Notes: a model not told the origin generated them from the letters alone. Positions 8,886 through 19,500 are shown, numbered from the stretch's first letter. The stretch: 30,000 bases of DNA from Prorocentrum cordatum (GCA_963575745.1 CAUYUJ010014177.1:83509-113508); one strand, 5' to 3'. A program made the numbers and translations.

Positions 8886-9720
8886 CTGTCCTCAGCGGCA
8901 GTATCACCATCACCATTATCCATGAACACCCATCGCCATCATCATCAGCATCGTCACCATTAGTATCATTATCGTCGACACCATCATCACTACCACCGCC
9001 GTCATCACCATCACAACCATCACCAGCAGCAGCACCATCCTTATCATCGTCATCATCATCAGCAGCAGCAGCATCACCATCACCATCGTCGGGTTCCAGG
9101 ACGACCTCTGGGACCCCTGGCGGCCCTTGCGGGCGGGCGGGACTCAAGGAGCCTGTCCAGCAGGAGGGACGGCAGTTGTGCACCGCGCGCTGTCCGCAGG
9201 AGGGCAGCTCATCACTATCATCATCATCATCATCAGCATCATCATCATCACCATCACCATCACCATCACAATCATCAGCATCATCATTATCATCATCATC
9301 ATCATCAGCATCATCATCAACATCAGCATCGTCATCATCATCGTCATTATCATCATAAGCAGCAGCAGCTTGATCTTCACCATCATCATCATCAGCAGCA
9401 TCATCATCATCGTCATCATCGACGTCAACATCGAATCATCGTCAACATCAACATCATCATAATCATAATACTCATCATCATCAGCATAATCATCAGCAGC
9501 ATCATCCGCAAATAATCATCATCTTCATCAGCATCACCATATTCATCATCACCATCATCGTCGTCGTCACCGTCATCATTACCATCATCAACAGCAAATT
9601 CCGCATCAACATCCACACCAACATCAACATCATCATCACCACCATCACCATGTCCATCACCACTATCATCACGATCATCATCACCTTCATCACCATCATG
9701 ATCACCATCGTCGTCGTTGC
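8740..9720. repeat. Long (ATC)n/(CAT)n imperfect microsatellite
   Basis: ATC triplets with CAGC, CACC and CGTC variants cover most of this kilobase. The purest runs are about 8780-8885 and 9205-9420, with one non-repeat island near 9090-9205. It gives poly-His, poly-Ser and poly-Ile frames on the plus strand and poly-Asp/Met on the minus strand, all artefacts. Confidence 0.95.
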
Positions 9721-10125
9721 CGCTGTCGCCGCCGCCGCCGTCGAGATGCAATTCTTTTTTTCGGCCCCTGAGGGCCGGATTCGGGGCCAGGGCGGTCGAG
9801 AATCTGTCCGGGATGGGCAATTGCCCAGGGTGGACCCCGCTGGGGTCTGAAGAACGATTTTGAGCGGTGTTCGGTCGGTGTTGTCGTCTTCGCCGCCGCC
9901 GCCGTCGTCGTCGTCCTCGTCTTCGCCGATGGCATCGTCGTCGTCGTCGCCCCCGCTGATGCCTCCGTCGTCGCCGCCAGTCATCGTCTTCGTCGTCCTC
10001 CCCCCCTCCTCGTCATTGTGATCGTCGTCGCTGCCGCCGACGTCATCATTTTCGTCGTTGTCGCCGCTGTCGTTGCCGCCGCCGTCGTCGTTGTCGGCCT
10101 CCTCCTCCTCCTCCTCCTCCTCCTC
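9721..10125. repeat. (GTC)n/(GCC)n then (CTC)n microsatellite
   Basis: The ATC array grades into CGTCGTCGCCGCC-type triplets, with one island of unique sequence near 9745-9875. It ends in a (CTC)n run at about 10098-10124 that directly abuts the retroelement fragment. Confidence 0.9.
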
Positions 10126-11634
10126 AGCTATATAAGCTGATGTCTCGCCTCCTGTGCAACCGGCTCGGCGCCTTGTTCGACTCGCAACAATGCCCGGACC
10201 AAGCAGGTTTCCGCAAGAACTATTGCACAGAGGACCATTTGTTCACCACAGCAATGCTTCATGAGAGCTCTTACGAATGGCAGCTGCCGCTCGGGGCTGC
10301 CGCAATAGATTTCAAGAAAGCGTTCGACTGTGTTGACCACGAATGTATGTGAGACGCTCTACGACAGCAACATATACCTCCCGCCTACATCACCTTCCTG
10401 CGACACTTATATAGCACCCAAACTGGTACAGTTCGGACGGATACCAACAGCAGAGCCTTCAATATCGAACGGGGCGTTAAGCAGGGAGACCCGCTGAGCT
10501 CTTTCCTTTTCAACGCCGTCCTAGAGCATGTGTTCAGACAAGTGAAACCTGTTTGGGCACGGAAGAAGAAATTCGGGATCCAAATTGGCTTCTCAGCACA
10601 AGCGCGGATTACGAATCTGCGTTTCGCCGACGACGTGTTGTTGTACGCCACCAACCTCAGACAGCTCACTTGCTTACTTCGAGACGTACAAGCCCACGCA
10701 GCTAAATGCGGCCTGTTGCTACATCCGGAAAAGACAAAGAGCCTGACAAACATTAGCCGGAGAGAGGGGCGAACAATCACCCATGTCGACATCAACGGCG
10801 ACAACATCAGCATCCTACATTCCAGCCACGGAACGAAATACTTGGGCAGAAAACTCACTTTTCACGACTTTCATGACACAGAGCTGCACAACAGGATTGC
10901 CGCAGAGTGGGCCCGTTTCAATCAGCTTCGTTACGAGTTGACCAACAAACGCTTCCCGTTTCATAGTAGACTGAGGCTGTTCAATGGCACTGTCACGCCA
11001 TCCGTGTTGTACGGCTGCTCATCCTGGACTCTGACGAAGGAGATGCTTCTTATTCTCAGGCGCTCTCAACGGAAAATGCTCAGGCTTGTCACGGGAGTAC
11101 CGCGGATACGCAGCGAGCAACACCAGCACGCGCCCGACACCTCCGACGACGACCACCACCACAACATGACCGACGCAGACACAGCAAACAAAACGAATTA
11201 CGCAACCAGCAACAGCGACGTGAGGAATGATGACGGAAAGGAACCATGGGCCGACTACATCCGACGAGCCACGCGCGAAGCCACGGTCCATGCTTCCCGC
11301 GCCCAAGTGGAAGAATGGGTTGCTCTATATTTCAAACGGAAATTGGAAGTGGGCATGCCGTGTGGCGACACATGAGTGCGACAGGTGGACTTTCTTAGCT
11401 GCTTCATGGGAACCACGCGCGCACGACCCTCGCCCAGCGCACCGGCGGCATGGAGGTCAACGAAAACGATGGGCAGACGACATCATGCATTTCTTACGCG
11501 CCAACGGCGCGTGTGAAGACCGCGACGACCAGGAACACAACAACCAATGGGTATCAATTGCAACAGACCAACAACTATGGAGGGAGCTAGAAGATGATTG
11601 CATACATTACGCCTACGCCCATTACAACCTATAG
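10126..11634 (+). pseudogene. 5'-truncated LINE reverse transcriptase relic
   Basis: The frame opens inside the reverse transcriptase domain (LYKLMSRLLCNRLGALF, then DQAGFRKNYCTEDHL). It continues through AIDFKKAFDCVDHE, the GVKQGDPLSSFLFNAVLE motif and the catalytic FADDVLLYA (FADD codons at 10623-10634). Further on come a YLGRKL region and the C-terminal segment typical of non-LTR elements. The endonuclease and ORF1 are missing; the copy begins directly after a (CTC)n run, as expected for 5' truncation during target-primed reverse transcription. It is broken by an in-frame TGA at 10350-10352, where a Trp is expected, and by a frameshift near 11340. After that the frame ending at 11634 carries RKRWADDIMHFLRANGA and WRELEDDCIHYA. 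It differs from the LINE at 14746, so it is a separate family or lineage. Non-functional. Confidence 0.9.
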
Positions 11635-12130
11635 GATCTGGAATGCTTCCCCGACTCCAGCTTTACGTGTTCTTCCCACTCTAGTCTTTTCTCCGACTCC
11701 TGTTCACACTTCTCCTCTCTCCGACTCCGGCTCCGGCTCCGACTCCTGCCCCCGACACGTCCTCTGAGGGCTCCGGCCCACCCGCTCTGCTCCTAAGGGG
11801 CCCGCCGGCCGGCCGGCGGACACAGCGCGCATCGCCTCGCCTCGCTCCTCCTCCACCTCTATCCATACATTTCTTTTACCCTCCCTCCAACCTCCCGCTC
11901 CACCCTCCCCTCGTTCTTCTCTCTTCCTCCGTCCTCGTCGCCTTCATCCTTCTCCTCCGTTTCTCCTCCTCTGCCCTCGTTCTCTACTCTCCCATCCTTG
12001 CTCTTCGCCTCTCCTTCTTCCTTTCCCATCGGTCTTCTTATTCGTTTTATGTTTATTATTATTCTTCTTCTTCTTCTTCTTCTTCTTTTTCTTCTTCCTT
12101 CTCCTCTGTTTCCCTGACGGGACCGTCCGT
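11635..12130. repeat. Pyrimidine-rich low-complexity sequence
   Basis: CTCC/TTCTCC-rich sequence, with a (CTT)n run at about 12061-12100 and a short CTCCGGCTCCGACTCC repeat near 11710-11745. No gene is supported. It may include the 3' end of the preceding LINE relic. Confidence 0.65.
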
Positions 12131-12350
12131 GGTCGGCAATGCCGTGCCACAGGTTTTTCCTCCGATGCGGAGCGAGTCTTGCCCAGCCGTTGTTGAGCTC
12201 ACCCGAATTGACTTGGGAGGCGAAATGGCGATCACCATGGCCCCGCGATCGCAGACGAGCGAAGGGGCGGAGGGATCCGGGGCAATCTGCGAGACTCGGC
12301 AGGAGATTTAGCCCGCCGCAGGCGCCGATTTTTCCGTCAAAGCAATGTGG
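12131..12350 (-). other. Possible minus-strand coding fragment, unassigned
   Basis: The minus strand reads HFASQVNSGELNNGWARLAP followed by LWHGIADHGRSRQG, flanked by low-complexity sequence on both sides. It is more protein-like than its surroundings, but short and without a recognised family. Plus-strand frames are also open. Confidence 0.2.
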
Positions 12351-12354
12351 ATGA

Positions 12355-12445
12355 GCCGTGGGTGGGTCGCGGGCTTGTCGCGGGTAGGTTGCGGGCGGGT
12401 CGCGGGCGGGTCGCGGGCGGGTCGCGGGTACGTCGCAGGCGAGGA
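12355..12445. repeat. 10-bp GGGTCGCGGG minisatellite
   Basis: About eight imperfect copies of GCGGGCGGGTCGCGGGCGGG-type sequence. Confidence 0.85.
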
Positions 12446-12734
12446 CGACGACGACAACACAACAAACCAAACACTATCATTTTGAGGCTGTTTGCTCTTA
12501 CTTGCTCGCGTGCTACTCGTCATGCCAATCCCAAACCATCAATACCCACCTTCTTCGTTTTCGGTCGTACCCCCCTTCGGGTTCTATCTCTCTTCTTTGC
12601 CACGTGTAGTTGACGCAGCCCCTGACAAAGGGGAAGGGAGGGAGGAGGGACGGAACACAGGAAAGAGGGAGAAGGATGGAGCACGGGAGAGACGATCGGG
12701 AGGAAGATTAGGAACAGGAGAACAAGCGGCAGAG
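12446..12734. other. Spacer, no gene recognised
   Basis: Mixed sequence between two minisatellites with no convincing coding frame. The part after about 12630 is purine-rich. Confidence 0.4.
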
Positions 12735-12812
12735 CCTGATGGGCGGGTCGGGCGGGCAGACCCTAACGGGCGGGTCGGGCGGGCGGGCCCAAAGGGCCGG
12801 GTCGAGCGAGCG
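12735..12812. repeat. GGGCGGGTCGGGCGGGC minisatellite
   Basis: Three imperfect copies of a unit of about 24 bp, GGGCGGGTCGGGCGGGC plus a variable tail. Confidence 0.75.
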
Positions 12813-12839
12813 AGTCGCTGAAGCAATGGTCTTGCATGG

Positions 12840-13020
12840 ATCACGAGGAAGTCTCGAGCGGCAGCGCGATTCCCGAGTACATCGTGAGCAAGTCCCGCGC
12901 GAGAGCGTGACTCCTGAGTGTCGAGGGCGCGGCGTCCCAGCAGATTGCGAGGAAGTCCCACGCGAGATCGCGATTCGTGGATTCATTATGAGGACGTCCC
13001 GCGCGAGAGCGCGATTTTGA
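12840..13020. repeat. 41-bp degenerate tandem repeat, four copies
   Basis: GAGGAAGTCCCGCGCGAGAGCG-like cores begin near 12846, 12887, 12949 and 12990 (spacings 41, 62 and 41; the long one carries about 21 extra bases). Confidence 0.65.
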
Positions 13021-14035
13021 ATAAACTCTGAGAAAGTATCAGGCGGGAGCCGCCGTTGTTGTTGTAAGCCGGGCGCCGCGGGCACAGTCTTTGTAAAAAG
13101 CCGGGTGCGAGCCCCAGGACGCGCCCTTCAATGGGCCCTTCCATGGGCACTTGTTTGGAAAGGAGACATCAAGAGCAACCACAACAACAATCACTTTACC
13201 CTCGTGAGCCGTGCTGCTGCGTGCCACATGCATCAATCATGGTGCCACCCTCTCCTGGGGGGAGCAATCTGAAAAGGGAGGCCGATATATTCACTCACCC
13301 AGATGTACCGCCCCAGGAGATCGAGCAAACACCTCCCGAGGCATTTTCCCGCTTCCAGTTCGCACGGCACATCAGAACAATCATGACGACTTTGGGGAAC
13401 GGGCGGAGGGGAGACCACAATCGAGCCGCCTGGCGCCATCTGGCGCCATTCGGTGCGTTCTTCTGGGGGGGGAAATCGGGGGCGATAAAGCGAAGGAATC
13501 CGCCGTGCAACAGCAATAGTATGCGCCCCTGGGACGCTTGATGCAAGGCCATGCTAGGTTGAGCAATCCCGCTCTGGTAAATACAACTCGGCGTTCCCAG
13601 GGCCACGCCCCTGAAGGAAGTCCGCTGGCTCCGCGTTCCCAAGGCTACGACCCAGTGGGCATGGCTGGGCCTCCACCAACTTGACTGTTGGTGGGCCGGT
13701 TTGGGTGCACCCCCGAAACGTGAGAGCGTGAGCGTCTTGGTCAACGGTAGTGCAGTCGGCGCCAAGGCGAGAGCGCCAGGGCGCATTGACGAGGTCCATG
13801 TTTCATCACTGGTGATGATGAGTGTTGTTGCTGGGTCCTCCGGATACTTGTTGCTGCTGAGCAAGATTTGTTGAACAGTATTTAATACGTAAAACCCAGC
13901 AAAAAAACAGTAATCTGCACCGGCGGGCCTCGGGATCGCGACTGGTGGTCGAGTCGAGGCCCTGTTCCACGTGCCACTTCGCAGGAAGGCCAGAAGAGCC
14001 CGAGGGGCAGCCGCCGCCGCCGGGATTCATCTCCC
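13021..14035. other. Mixed sequence, no recognised gene
   Basis: Open frames exist on both strands (plus 13131-13541; minus 13864-13295 and 13799-13554). None shows a recognised motif order, and I cannot choose between strands. One minus-strand frame begins with LIITSDETW, which superficially recalls a mariner DE-W motif, but what follows does not fit a transposase. Confidence 0.4.
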
Positions 14036-14040
14036 CAAGC

Positions 14041-14166
14041 GCCTTACCTTATCTTACCTTGCCCCACCGTGCCGTACCTTACCTTACCCTACCCTACCCT
14101 ACCTGACCTTACCTCACCTTACCTTACCTAGCGCTACCTTACCTTACCTTACCTCACCTTACCTAT
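14041..14166. repeat. (ACCTT)n pentanucleotide array
   Basis: About 25 imperfect copies of TACCT/ACCTT with variants (ACCCT, GCCTT, TACCC). Confidence 0.93.
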
Positions 14167-14214
14167 ACGACCACCCTTCTGGTGATAAGGAGGTTCGGGG
14201 GGGAGGAACCAACG

Positions 14215-14460
14215 TCTCACTCGATCGGTATCACTATCGATCTCACTATCGATCTCACGATCGGTCTCGCTCGATCGGTCTCATTCGGTCGATCTCACAG
14301 TTCATTTCAGTCGATCTGTTTCATTCGATCGATCTGACTATCGATTTCACAATCGATCTCACATTCGGTCACACTATCAATCTCACCATCGATCTCACAT
14401 TCGGTCTCACGATCGATCTCACTATCGATATCACAATCGATATCACAATCAACGTAATCA
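14215..14460. repeat. 12-bp TATCGATCTCAC degenerate array
   Basis: Repeated CTATCGATCTCA / TTCGGTCTCA / CGATCGATCT units. The GATC and ATCGAT content is palindromic. The array grades into the ATC microsatellite. Confidence 0.85.
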
Positions 14461-14745
14461 CCATCATCAGCATCATCGTCAACAGCGCCATCTACATCAT
14501 CATCAGCAACATCATCATCAGCATCATCATCATCATTATCATCATCGGCACACCATCATCACCTCATCATCATCAACATCATCATCACCAGCATCATCAT
14601 CGGGGCACCATCATCATCATCATCATCATCATCACCAACATCATCATCATCATCGGGGCACCACCATCATCATCATAATCATCACCACCCGAACACCACC
14701 ATCATGATCATCATGAACAACATCATCAACATCATCATCATCGGG
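14461..14745. repeat. (ATC)n microsatellite directly upstream of the first LINE
   Basis: ATC/ACC triplets with recurring CATCATCGGGGCACCA interruptions (near 14544, 14600 and 14652). The array runs to the base before the spliced-leader sequence at 14746. The second LINE at 28674 has the same type of array, with CATCATCGGGACACC interruptions, at the same relative place. Confidence 0.93.
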
Positions 14746-14767
14746 TCCGTAGCCATTTTGGCTCAAG
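14746..14767 (+). other. Dinoflagellate spliced leader (DinoSL) in genomic DNA
   Basis: The 22 bases include CCGTAGCCATTTTGGCTC and end in AAG. This matches the known dinoflagellate spliced-leader sequence over its full length, with T at the variable first position. It lies at the junction between the ATC microsatellite and the LINE 5' region. No donor GT or SL-RNA gene body follows (the next bases are GCGCCTGG), so it is a retroposed leader rather than an SL-RNA gene. It implies that an RNA with a trans-spliced 5' end was reverse transcribed to make this LINE copy. Confidence 0.93.
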
Positions 14768-14875
14768 GCGCCTGGTGGCCAGGCACCAAGGCCGGGAGCG
14801 GACGCGCTCCCCTGGCCCCGCGGGGCCGCTCTCCCTCGGCCCGCCGCGGCCGCGCCCTCCTCCCCTCCCAACGCT

Positions 14876-15913
14876 ATGCCGTCCGAGGTCAGCGAGTCCT
14901 GGCCAGTATCTCTCACATCCACTCCTCCCGCCTCCCCTGGAGGGATGAGTACCCCCCCGGCGGCGCCTGGAGGTATGTCCACGGAGGGTAAGAAGGACAC
15001 CGAGAAGATCCTCGCAGCCATGCGTGATATGATTGCTCCTCTGTCGTCGTCGGTCGCCAGCCTGTCCAGTCAGTTGAATCTCGGCGTGCAGGAGATAAAC
15101 CAACAGATTTCGGGAATCCAGGGTCAGATGATCGCCGCTGAGATGAACTTCCAGACATTACAGCAGGCGCACACGGAACTGGCAAAACAGACGGCAGCCA
15201 ATTTCGAGCAGATGCGTGCGATCCACGAACAGGCTCTCCTTCAGTGCATTCAGGACCGTGAGACCGCAGAATCCGCCATCCGTGATGAGCTCAAAGGAAT
15301 GATCCAGACGATGCGTGACGAGATCCAGGACCTTCAGAAAGTCGTCGAGCTAGGGGCCCCGACACCTCGTGGGGACGAAGAAAGGCAAGTCCGTCGGAAG
15401 GTCGACTCTGGGCTTGTGGGCAACCCCTCGCGTCTTGTGGTTCTTGGATTTCCACGGCCGCTGATGGAGAAAACGCTCCGTGAAGCTGCCCAGAGTATCC
15501 TCACCCGCTGTGCTCCGTCTTCGACTCAGGGTTCGATTCAGGTCAAGGCCTACGATTGCAGTAAGAAGGTGTTCCTGGACGTTGATTCCAACCTAGAGGC
15601 CTCCACGTTCCATGGAATGGCATCGTCCGTGGGCACTTTCCCCTTCCCGAACCCTGAGGGCGGTCCCGACTTACAGCTACGGGTCCGACGTGATCTCCCC
15701 CCCTCTTCCAGGAAGGTGTTCTACTATCTCGGGAATATGCGACAGCATGTCTCCAGAATCTTCGGGGCGGACAAAGTGGGGTCGACGGGACTAGGAGGTG
15801 CGGTGTATGTGATGAAGGACAACGGAGTCCCTGTGCATGCGGTTAAGGTTTCTATTGTTGATGGTGGCCCCACCGCGGGCACCGCGCAGTGTGGCGTCGA
15901 GTCGATGGGTTGA
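14876..15913 (+). CDS. LINE ORF1 protein (345 aa), intact
   Basis: ORF1 proteins of LINEs bind element RNA and form the ribonucleoprotein used for retrotransposition. Here a short Ser/Thr/Pro-rich N-terminus (residues 1-40) is followed by a long helical, coiled-coil-like region (about 45-165) with SSQLNLGVQEINQQISGIQG and regularly spaced hydrophobic residues. The C-terminal part contains GNPSRLVVLGFPRPLMEKTL (about 180-200) and a Gly-rich, basic end (YYLGNMRQHVSRIFGADKVG), resembling an RRM-like nucleic-acid-binding module; that assignment is inferred from architecture. The start at 14876 is the first ATG after the leader. The second LINE encodes a clearly related protein, which supports this frame. 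No internal stop. Confidence 0.85.
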   Translation: MPSEVSESWPVSLTSTPPASPGGMSTPPAAPGGMSTEGKKDTEKILAAMRDMIAPLSSSVASLSSQLNLGVQEINQQISGIQGQMIAAEMNFQTLQQAHTELAKQTAANFEQMRAIHEQALLQCIQDRETAESAIRDELKGMIQTMRDEIQDLQKVVELGAPTPRGDEERQVRRKVDSGLVGNPSRLVVLGFPRPLMEKTLREAAQSILTRCAPSSTQGSIQVKAYDCSKKVFLDVDSNLEASTFHGMASSVGTFPFPNPEGGPDLQLRVRRDLPPSSRKVFYYLGNMRQHVSRIFGADKVGSTGLGGAVYVMKDNGVPVHAVKVSIVDGGPTAGTAQCGVESMG

Positions 15914-15934
15914 CGGAACTGGGAGGGCAGCAGC

Positions 15935-16960
15935 ATGCACAGTGTCTGCACGCCAGGTTCGCAGAGATCCGCCCCTTTCGGTGAGTATCGAAACAGTTCG
16001 ACAGGTGAGTGTGCGGCGGGGAGAAGCCCAGTGGGTTCTGCTACTGAGTGCTCGTCCGCCCTCTCCGCCCAGTTTGATGCACACCACGCAAGTGACAGTG
16101 CTTTATCCTTCTCGCCGCCTGCTGGGGAAGCTGGTGGTGTCTACCGTCCTGCCCGTCCTCTGTCTCTCTGCAGTTGGAACACGCGCGCGCTCTTCGCCTC
16201 TCTTTCGTCTCGTTCATCTCGGTCACGTTCGCGCTTCCTTCGGGCTAAGCAGCTGCTCTCACAGTATCAGGTCATGTGTTTACAGGAGACGCACGGATCT
16301 GAAGCAGACTTGGTTATCCTTCGGGGCGAAAGGCGGACTGGGCATTTGTTTTGGGAGCTTTCTGGAGGATCGGAACGCGGGGGTGGTGGTGACCTTCCTG
16401 TCTTCGGATCTCTGTGACTGCTTCGACCCGATCGCTCCGATTACGGTCGTTCCTGGGCGGGTGTTACTCGTCCATGGTCGGGGACCTCGAGGCGACTTGG
16501 TAGTGGTCAATGTAATATGCCTAACACGTGCGATGACGTTCGTATCTATCATCAGTACTTACGCCTCATCAATGCCGCCCTTCCTGCGGCAGCGCATGCC
16601 ATGGTTATCATTCTGGGAGACTGGAATTTCTGTACGATGGAGGATGGTAGGTCTCTTGTCTCAGGGGAGATTGGTCCTGGGGACCGTTTGCAATGCGATG
16701 CTTTTCAGGAACATTGTAGCCACTGGTGTGAATTATACCAACCAGACCCGACCCGAAGGGATATTGTGAATCGGGAACTGAGGGGGCTGGCCAGATTAGA
16801 TCGGATTTACACGACCCTTCCTGCAGGTATTCTCAATGAGATGACCGTTGTTGTCAACGCTGTCGGCACCCGCATGCATCCAGGGGCCTCCTCCGATCAC
16901 ATTCCCGTCGCTGCCACTGTTCCCCCCCCGACCCCGAAGGGTCGGTTCTCGGTTCCGAAA
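15935..16960 (+). pseudogene. LINE ORF2, APE-like endonuclease domain, two compensating frameshifts
   Basis: This domain nicks target DNA to prime reverse transcription. ORF2 begins 21 bp after the ORF1 stop. APE motifs are visible but spread over two frames. CSWNTRALF (near 16165) and VMCLQETHGSEAD (metal-binding Glu, near 16285) are in the first frame. From about 16370 to 16516 a second frame carries NAGVVVTFLSSDLCDCF and RGDLVVVNVI. Then the first frame resumes with MVIILGDWNF (GDxN motif) and the catalytic SDHIPV (near 16891). The two shifts cancel, so everything downstream returns to frame. This looks like two independent small indels in a copy that lost function. Confidence 0.82.
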
Positions 16961-18622
16961 TGGATCAGCCAGCATGCCGACTACCACAGAATGGTTTCCG
17001 AACAGCTACGGGAGCTGACGCTCCCATCGGACCCTGCCCAGAAACTCGCGAGGGTGAAAGAGGTTTTTGGTTCGGCTGCTGTGGAATCTAAGAAGGCCCT
17101 TAAGTGTCGACCAGCGGGCAACGATGCGGAACGGCTCCACTTTGCGTTCGTGGCATACCGTGGATGGAGGGGTCGGCAGTGGTATCTCTGTCTTCGTGCC
17201 ATTCGCTGCGACGCTTCTCTCCTGCCTGTCTTCGACGTCGACGGCGGTGTGTGCACTGATCCTGATGGCCTCCACAGTTTGGTACTAACCTTGAAGGGGC
17301 GTTGGTTTGATGCGGAGTTGGAGGAGTTGGATCATAGTAACCAGGTGGAGGAGGTCAGGACCAAGAAGAGACGGAGGCTGGTGGCTCTTAGGCGTGGGTG
17401 GGACCTCATGAGGAGGAGGACTGGACTGCTCGGCGTATTGGACGAGAGCGGGGCCCCGTGTGCCTCCCCAGAAGCGGCTTCTGCGGCACTGGTAGCCCAT
17501 TGGAGTAAGGTCTTTGCGCCGGCGGATTACGACACGACTCATTGGGAAGAAATGCTGACCCACGTTCAGGCGATTGGCGGCTGTACTCCTGCCCCACGGT
17601 GGAAACTTGACGCGGATGAATTTCGGGGCCGTGTCGGCCATAAATTTCATTCTGCTCCTGGCCCTGATGGGATCCCGTATGGATGCTGGAAGGTCCCTGG
17701 GGCGACCGATGCTTTGTTCGAGGTTTACGAGGAGGTTTTCAACGGTGCAGGAGGTGCTCTCCCCCCTGAATGTCGGGTTAGTCGTATGGTGTTCCTCCCG
17801 AAGGGCAGCGACCCCCGTGATCGCAGCGACTTTGTCTCTCGTGCACCTGCCTCCGCCGGCCCGCTCTCCCTTGCGAATGCGGATGCGAAGATACTCTCCG
17901 ATGCCTTCTGTCTGGGACTCAACGACGTCGCTCCTGAGACGGTGGATGTCTCCCAGCGTGGTGGGGTTCGAGGGCGTGGCATTCTAGACAATGTCGTTGA
18001 AGTTGAAAAATGGGGCCTTATCCAACACGTGTGTGGGAGGGATAAAGCGGGGGTCTTGTTCGCCGATTTCAAGGCGGCGTTCCCTTCGATCCTGGCTGAG
18101 TGGATTTTTGCCGTTTTGGTGGCCATGGGGGTTCCCAGCGAGACCGTGGGTTTCTTCAAAGCCCTGTGCGCCAACAATACGGCCCTGGTCTGCTTTGAGG
18201 GCGCTGCCGAAACGGTTTTCCCGGTGGAACAAGGTGTGCGGCAGGGGGATCCTGCGTCAATGACCCTCTTTGCTCTGGCTCTGGACCCCGTACTGCGCTG
18301 GATCCGTGCCCGCCGTGTCGAACGTGTAGGTGTCCAATTGGCGTACGTTGATGACTGCTGCTTTGGATTATGTGACATTCTCATCGATCTCATGCCCGCC
18401 ATGCTGCTTCTCGACTTGCTCTCTTCCGCGATTGGTCTCTCGTCGGATGTGGGGAAATGCTACGTCCTGATCTGCGGGACGCTGAATGGGGATGCCCTCG
18501 CTGCCCACATGACTCGGAAAAAGGCAGCCGTTTCGCCTCAGTCCGTTTCGCCACCAGAGTTTTGTACCTCGGATTCTGGGTGGGCCCATCGGCCCATGAG
18601 GTGGCCTGGGTGGAAACGATGA
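16517..18622 (+). pseudogene. LINE ORF2, reverse transcriptase domain
   Basis: The longest open piece of ORF2 (701 codons from the ATG at 16517, which is internal to the endonuclease and not a true start). After the endonuclease come a basic linker and the RT motifs in order: SAPGPDGIPYGCWK (near 17650), PLSLANADAKILSDAF (near 17866), GVLFADFKAAFPSI (near 18050), EQGVRQGDPASMTLFALALD (near 18230) and the catalytic YVDDC box (18344-18358). The catalytic Asp residues are present. The frame is lost near 18540: the continuation (VLYLGFWVGPSAHEVAWVET and RVRLLRSLSLGLATTIRLYH) is in the neighbouring frame until about 18870. An enzyme from this copy would therefore lack its C-terminus. Confidence 0.88.
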
Positions 18623-18870
18623 ATAAGTTCTGGCAGCGAGTTCGTCTTCTTCGCTCTCTCTCGCTGGGCTTGGCGACCACCATCCGCCTGTATCACTCTA
18701 ATTGCCTCTCCGTCTTGCAGTGTCGGATTCAGCTGGCGAGGGTCACCCCAGGGGTTCGGCGTCAGTATAGGGAAGGCTTGCAGATACCTACAGCGGGACC
18801 TCGGCATGCGTTGAACTACACTATGCTCACCCAGTTACGTGACCTGGGGATCTCACTTGAATTCTTTACG
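18540..18870 (+). pseudogene. LINE ORF2 continuation after frameshift
   Basis: The shifted frame reads through LYLGFWVG, RLLRSLSLGLATTIRLYHSN, RIQLARVTPGVRRQYREGLQ and MLTQLRDLGISLEF, the expected connection between the RT thumb and the C-terminal region of a non-LTR ORF2. LINE-like sequence then stops and the minisatellite block begins. Confidence 0.75.
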
Positions 18871-19079
18871 CTTCGCGTATCCCCACCAGCCCATCTCACA
18901 ACATCAACTCTTGCGAAGCATACCGACAGTCGTGTTTTTTTCAGGCGTGTGTCCGCTTGGCCCCGCGTATCCCCCCTGTCACTCCCACCTCCCGCCTCCT
19001 TGCACATCCTCCTTGTGGGAGGAGCGGGAGAAGGGCGGGGCGGAGGAGGAGGGAGAGAAAGCGCTCCTCGTGGTTTGAG

Positions 19080-19500
19080 TCGTTTGGGGTTTCTCGTCCT
19101 GGAGTGAGTCGTTCGGGCCCTTCTTCCTGGTGTGAGTCGTTCGGGCTCTTCGTGGTGTGAGTCGTTCGGGCTCTTCGTCCTGGTGTGAGTCGTTCGGGCT
19201 TCTCGTGGTGTGAGTTGTTCGGGCCCCTCGTCCTGGTGTGAGTCGTTCGGGCCCCTTCTCCTGGTGTGACTCGTTCGGGCTCCTCGTGGTGTGAGTCGTT
19301 CGGGGCCCTCGTCGTGGTGTGAGTCGTTCGGGCTCCTCGTGGTGTGAGTCGTTCGGGCGCCTCGTCCTGGTGTGAGTCGTTCGGGCCCCTCATTCTGGTG
19401 TGAGTCGTTCGGGCTCTTCGTGGTGTGAGTCGTTCGGGCCCCTCGTCCTGGTGTGAGTCGTTCGGGCTCCTCGTGGCGTGAGGCGTTCGGGCACCTCGCC
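19080..19500. repeat. GTGTGAGTCGTTCGGGC minisatellite, about 16-17 copies
   Basis: Units of 24-30 bp consist of the constant GTGTGAGTCGTTCGGGC and a variable CTCCTCGTCCTG-like tail. They alternate between shorter (CTCGTG) and longer (CCCCTCGTCCTG) forms. The minus strand is open through it as an artefact (repeated SPNDSH / GPERLTPG). Confidence 0.93.

Noticed and set aside
8263-9184. Poly-His, poly-Asp and poly-Ser open frames
   Set aside because: Translations of ATC triplets in different frames, without non-repeat protein sequence.
13295-13864. Minus-strand frame starting with LIITSDETW as a mariner transposase
   Set aside because: Only the short DE-W-like motif fits. No second Asp motif or PP-x-P box follows in any frame, and the opposite strand is equally open.
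14746-14900. An SL-RNA gene at the spliced-leader sequence
   Set aside because: No GT donor directly follows the 22-nt leader and no SL-RNA-like stem region is visible; a LINE leader and ORF1 follow instead.
19080-19500. Possible CRISPR-like array (constant 17 bp with variable spacers)
   Set aside because: Spacers are short variants of the same few bases, the repeat is not palindromic, no cas genes are present, and the DNA is eukaryotic.
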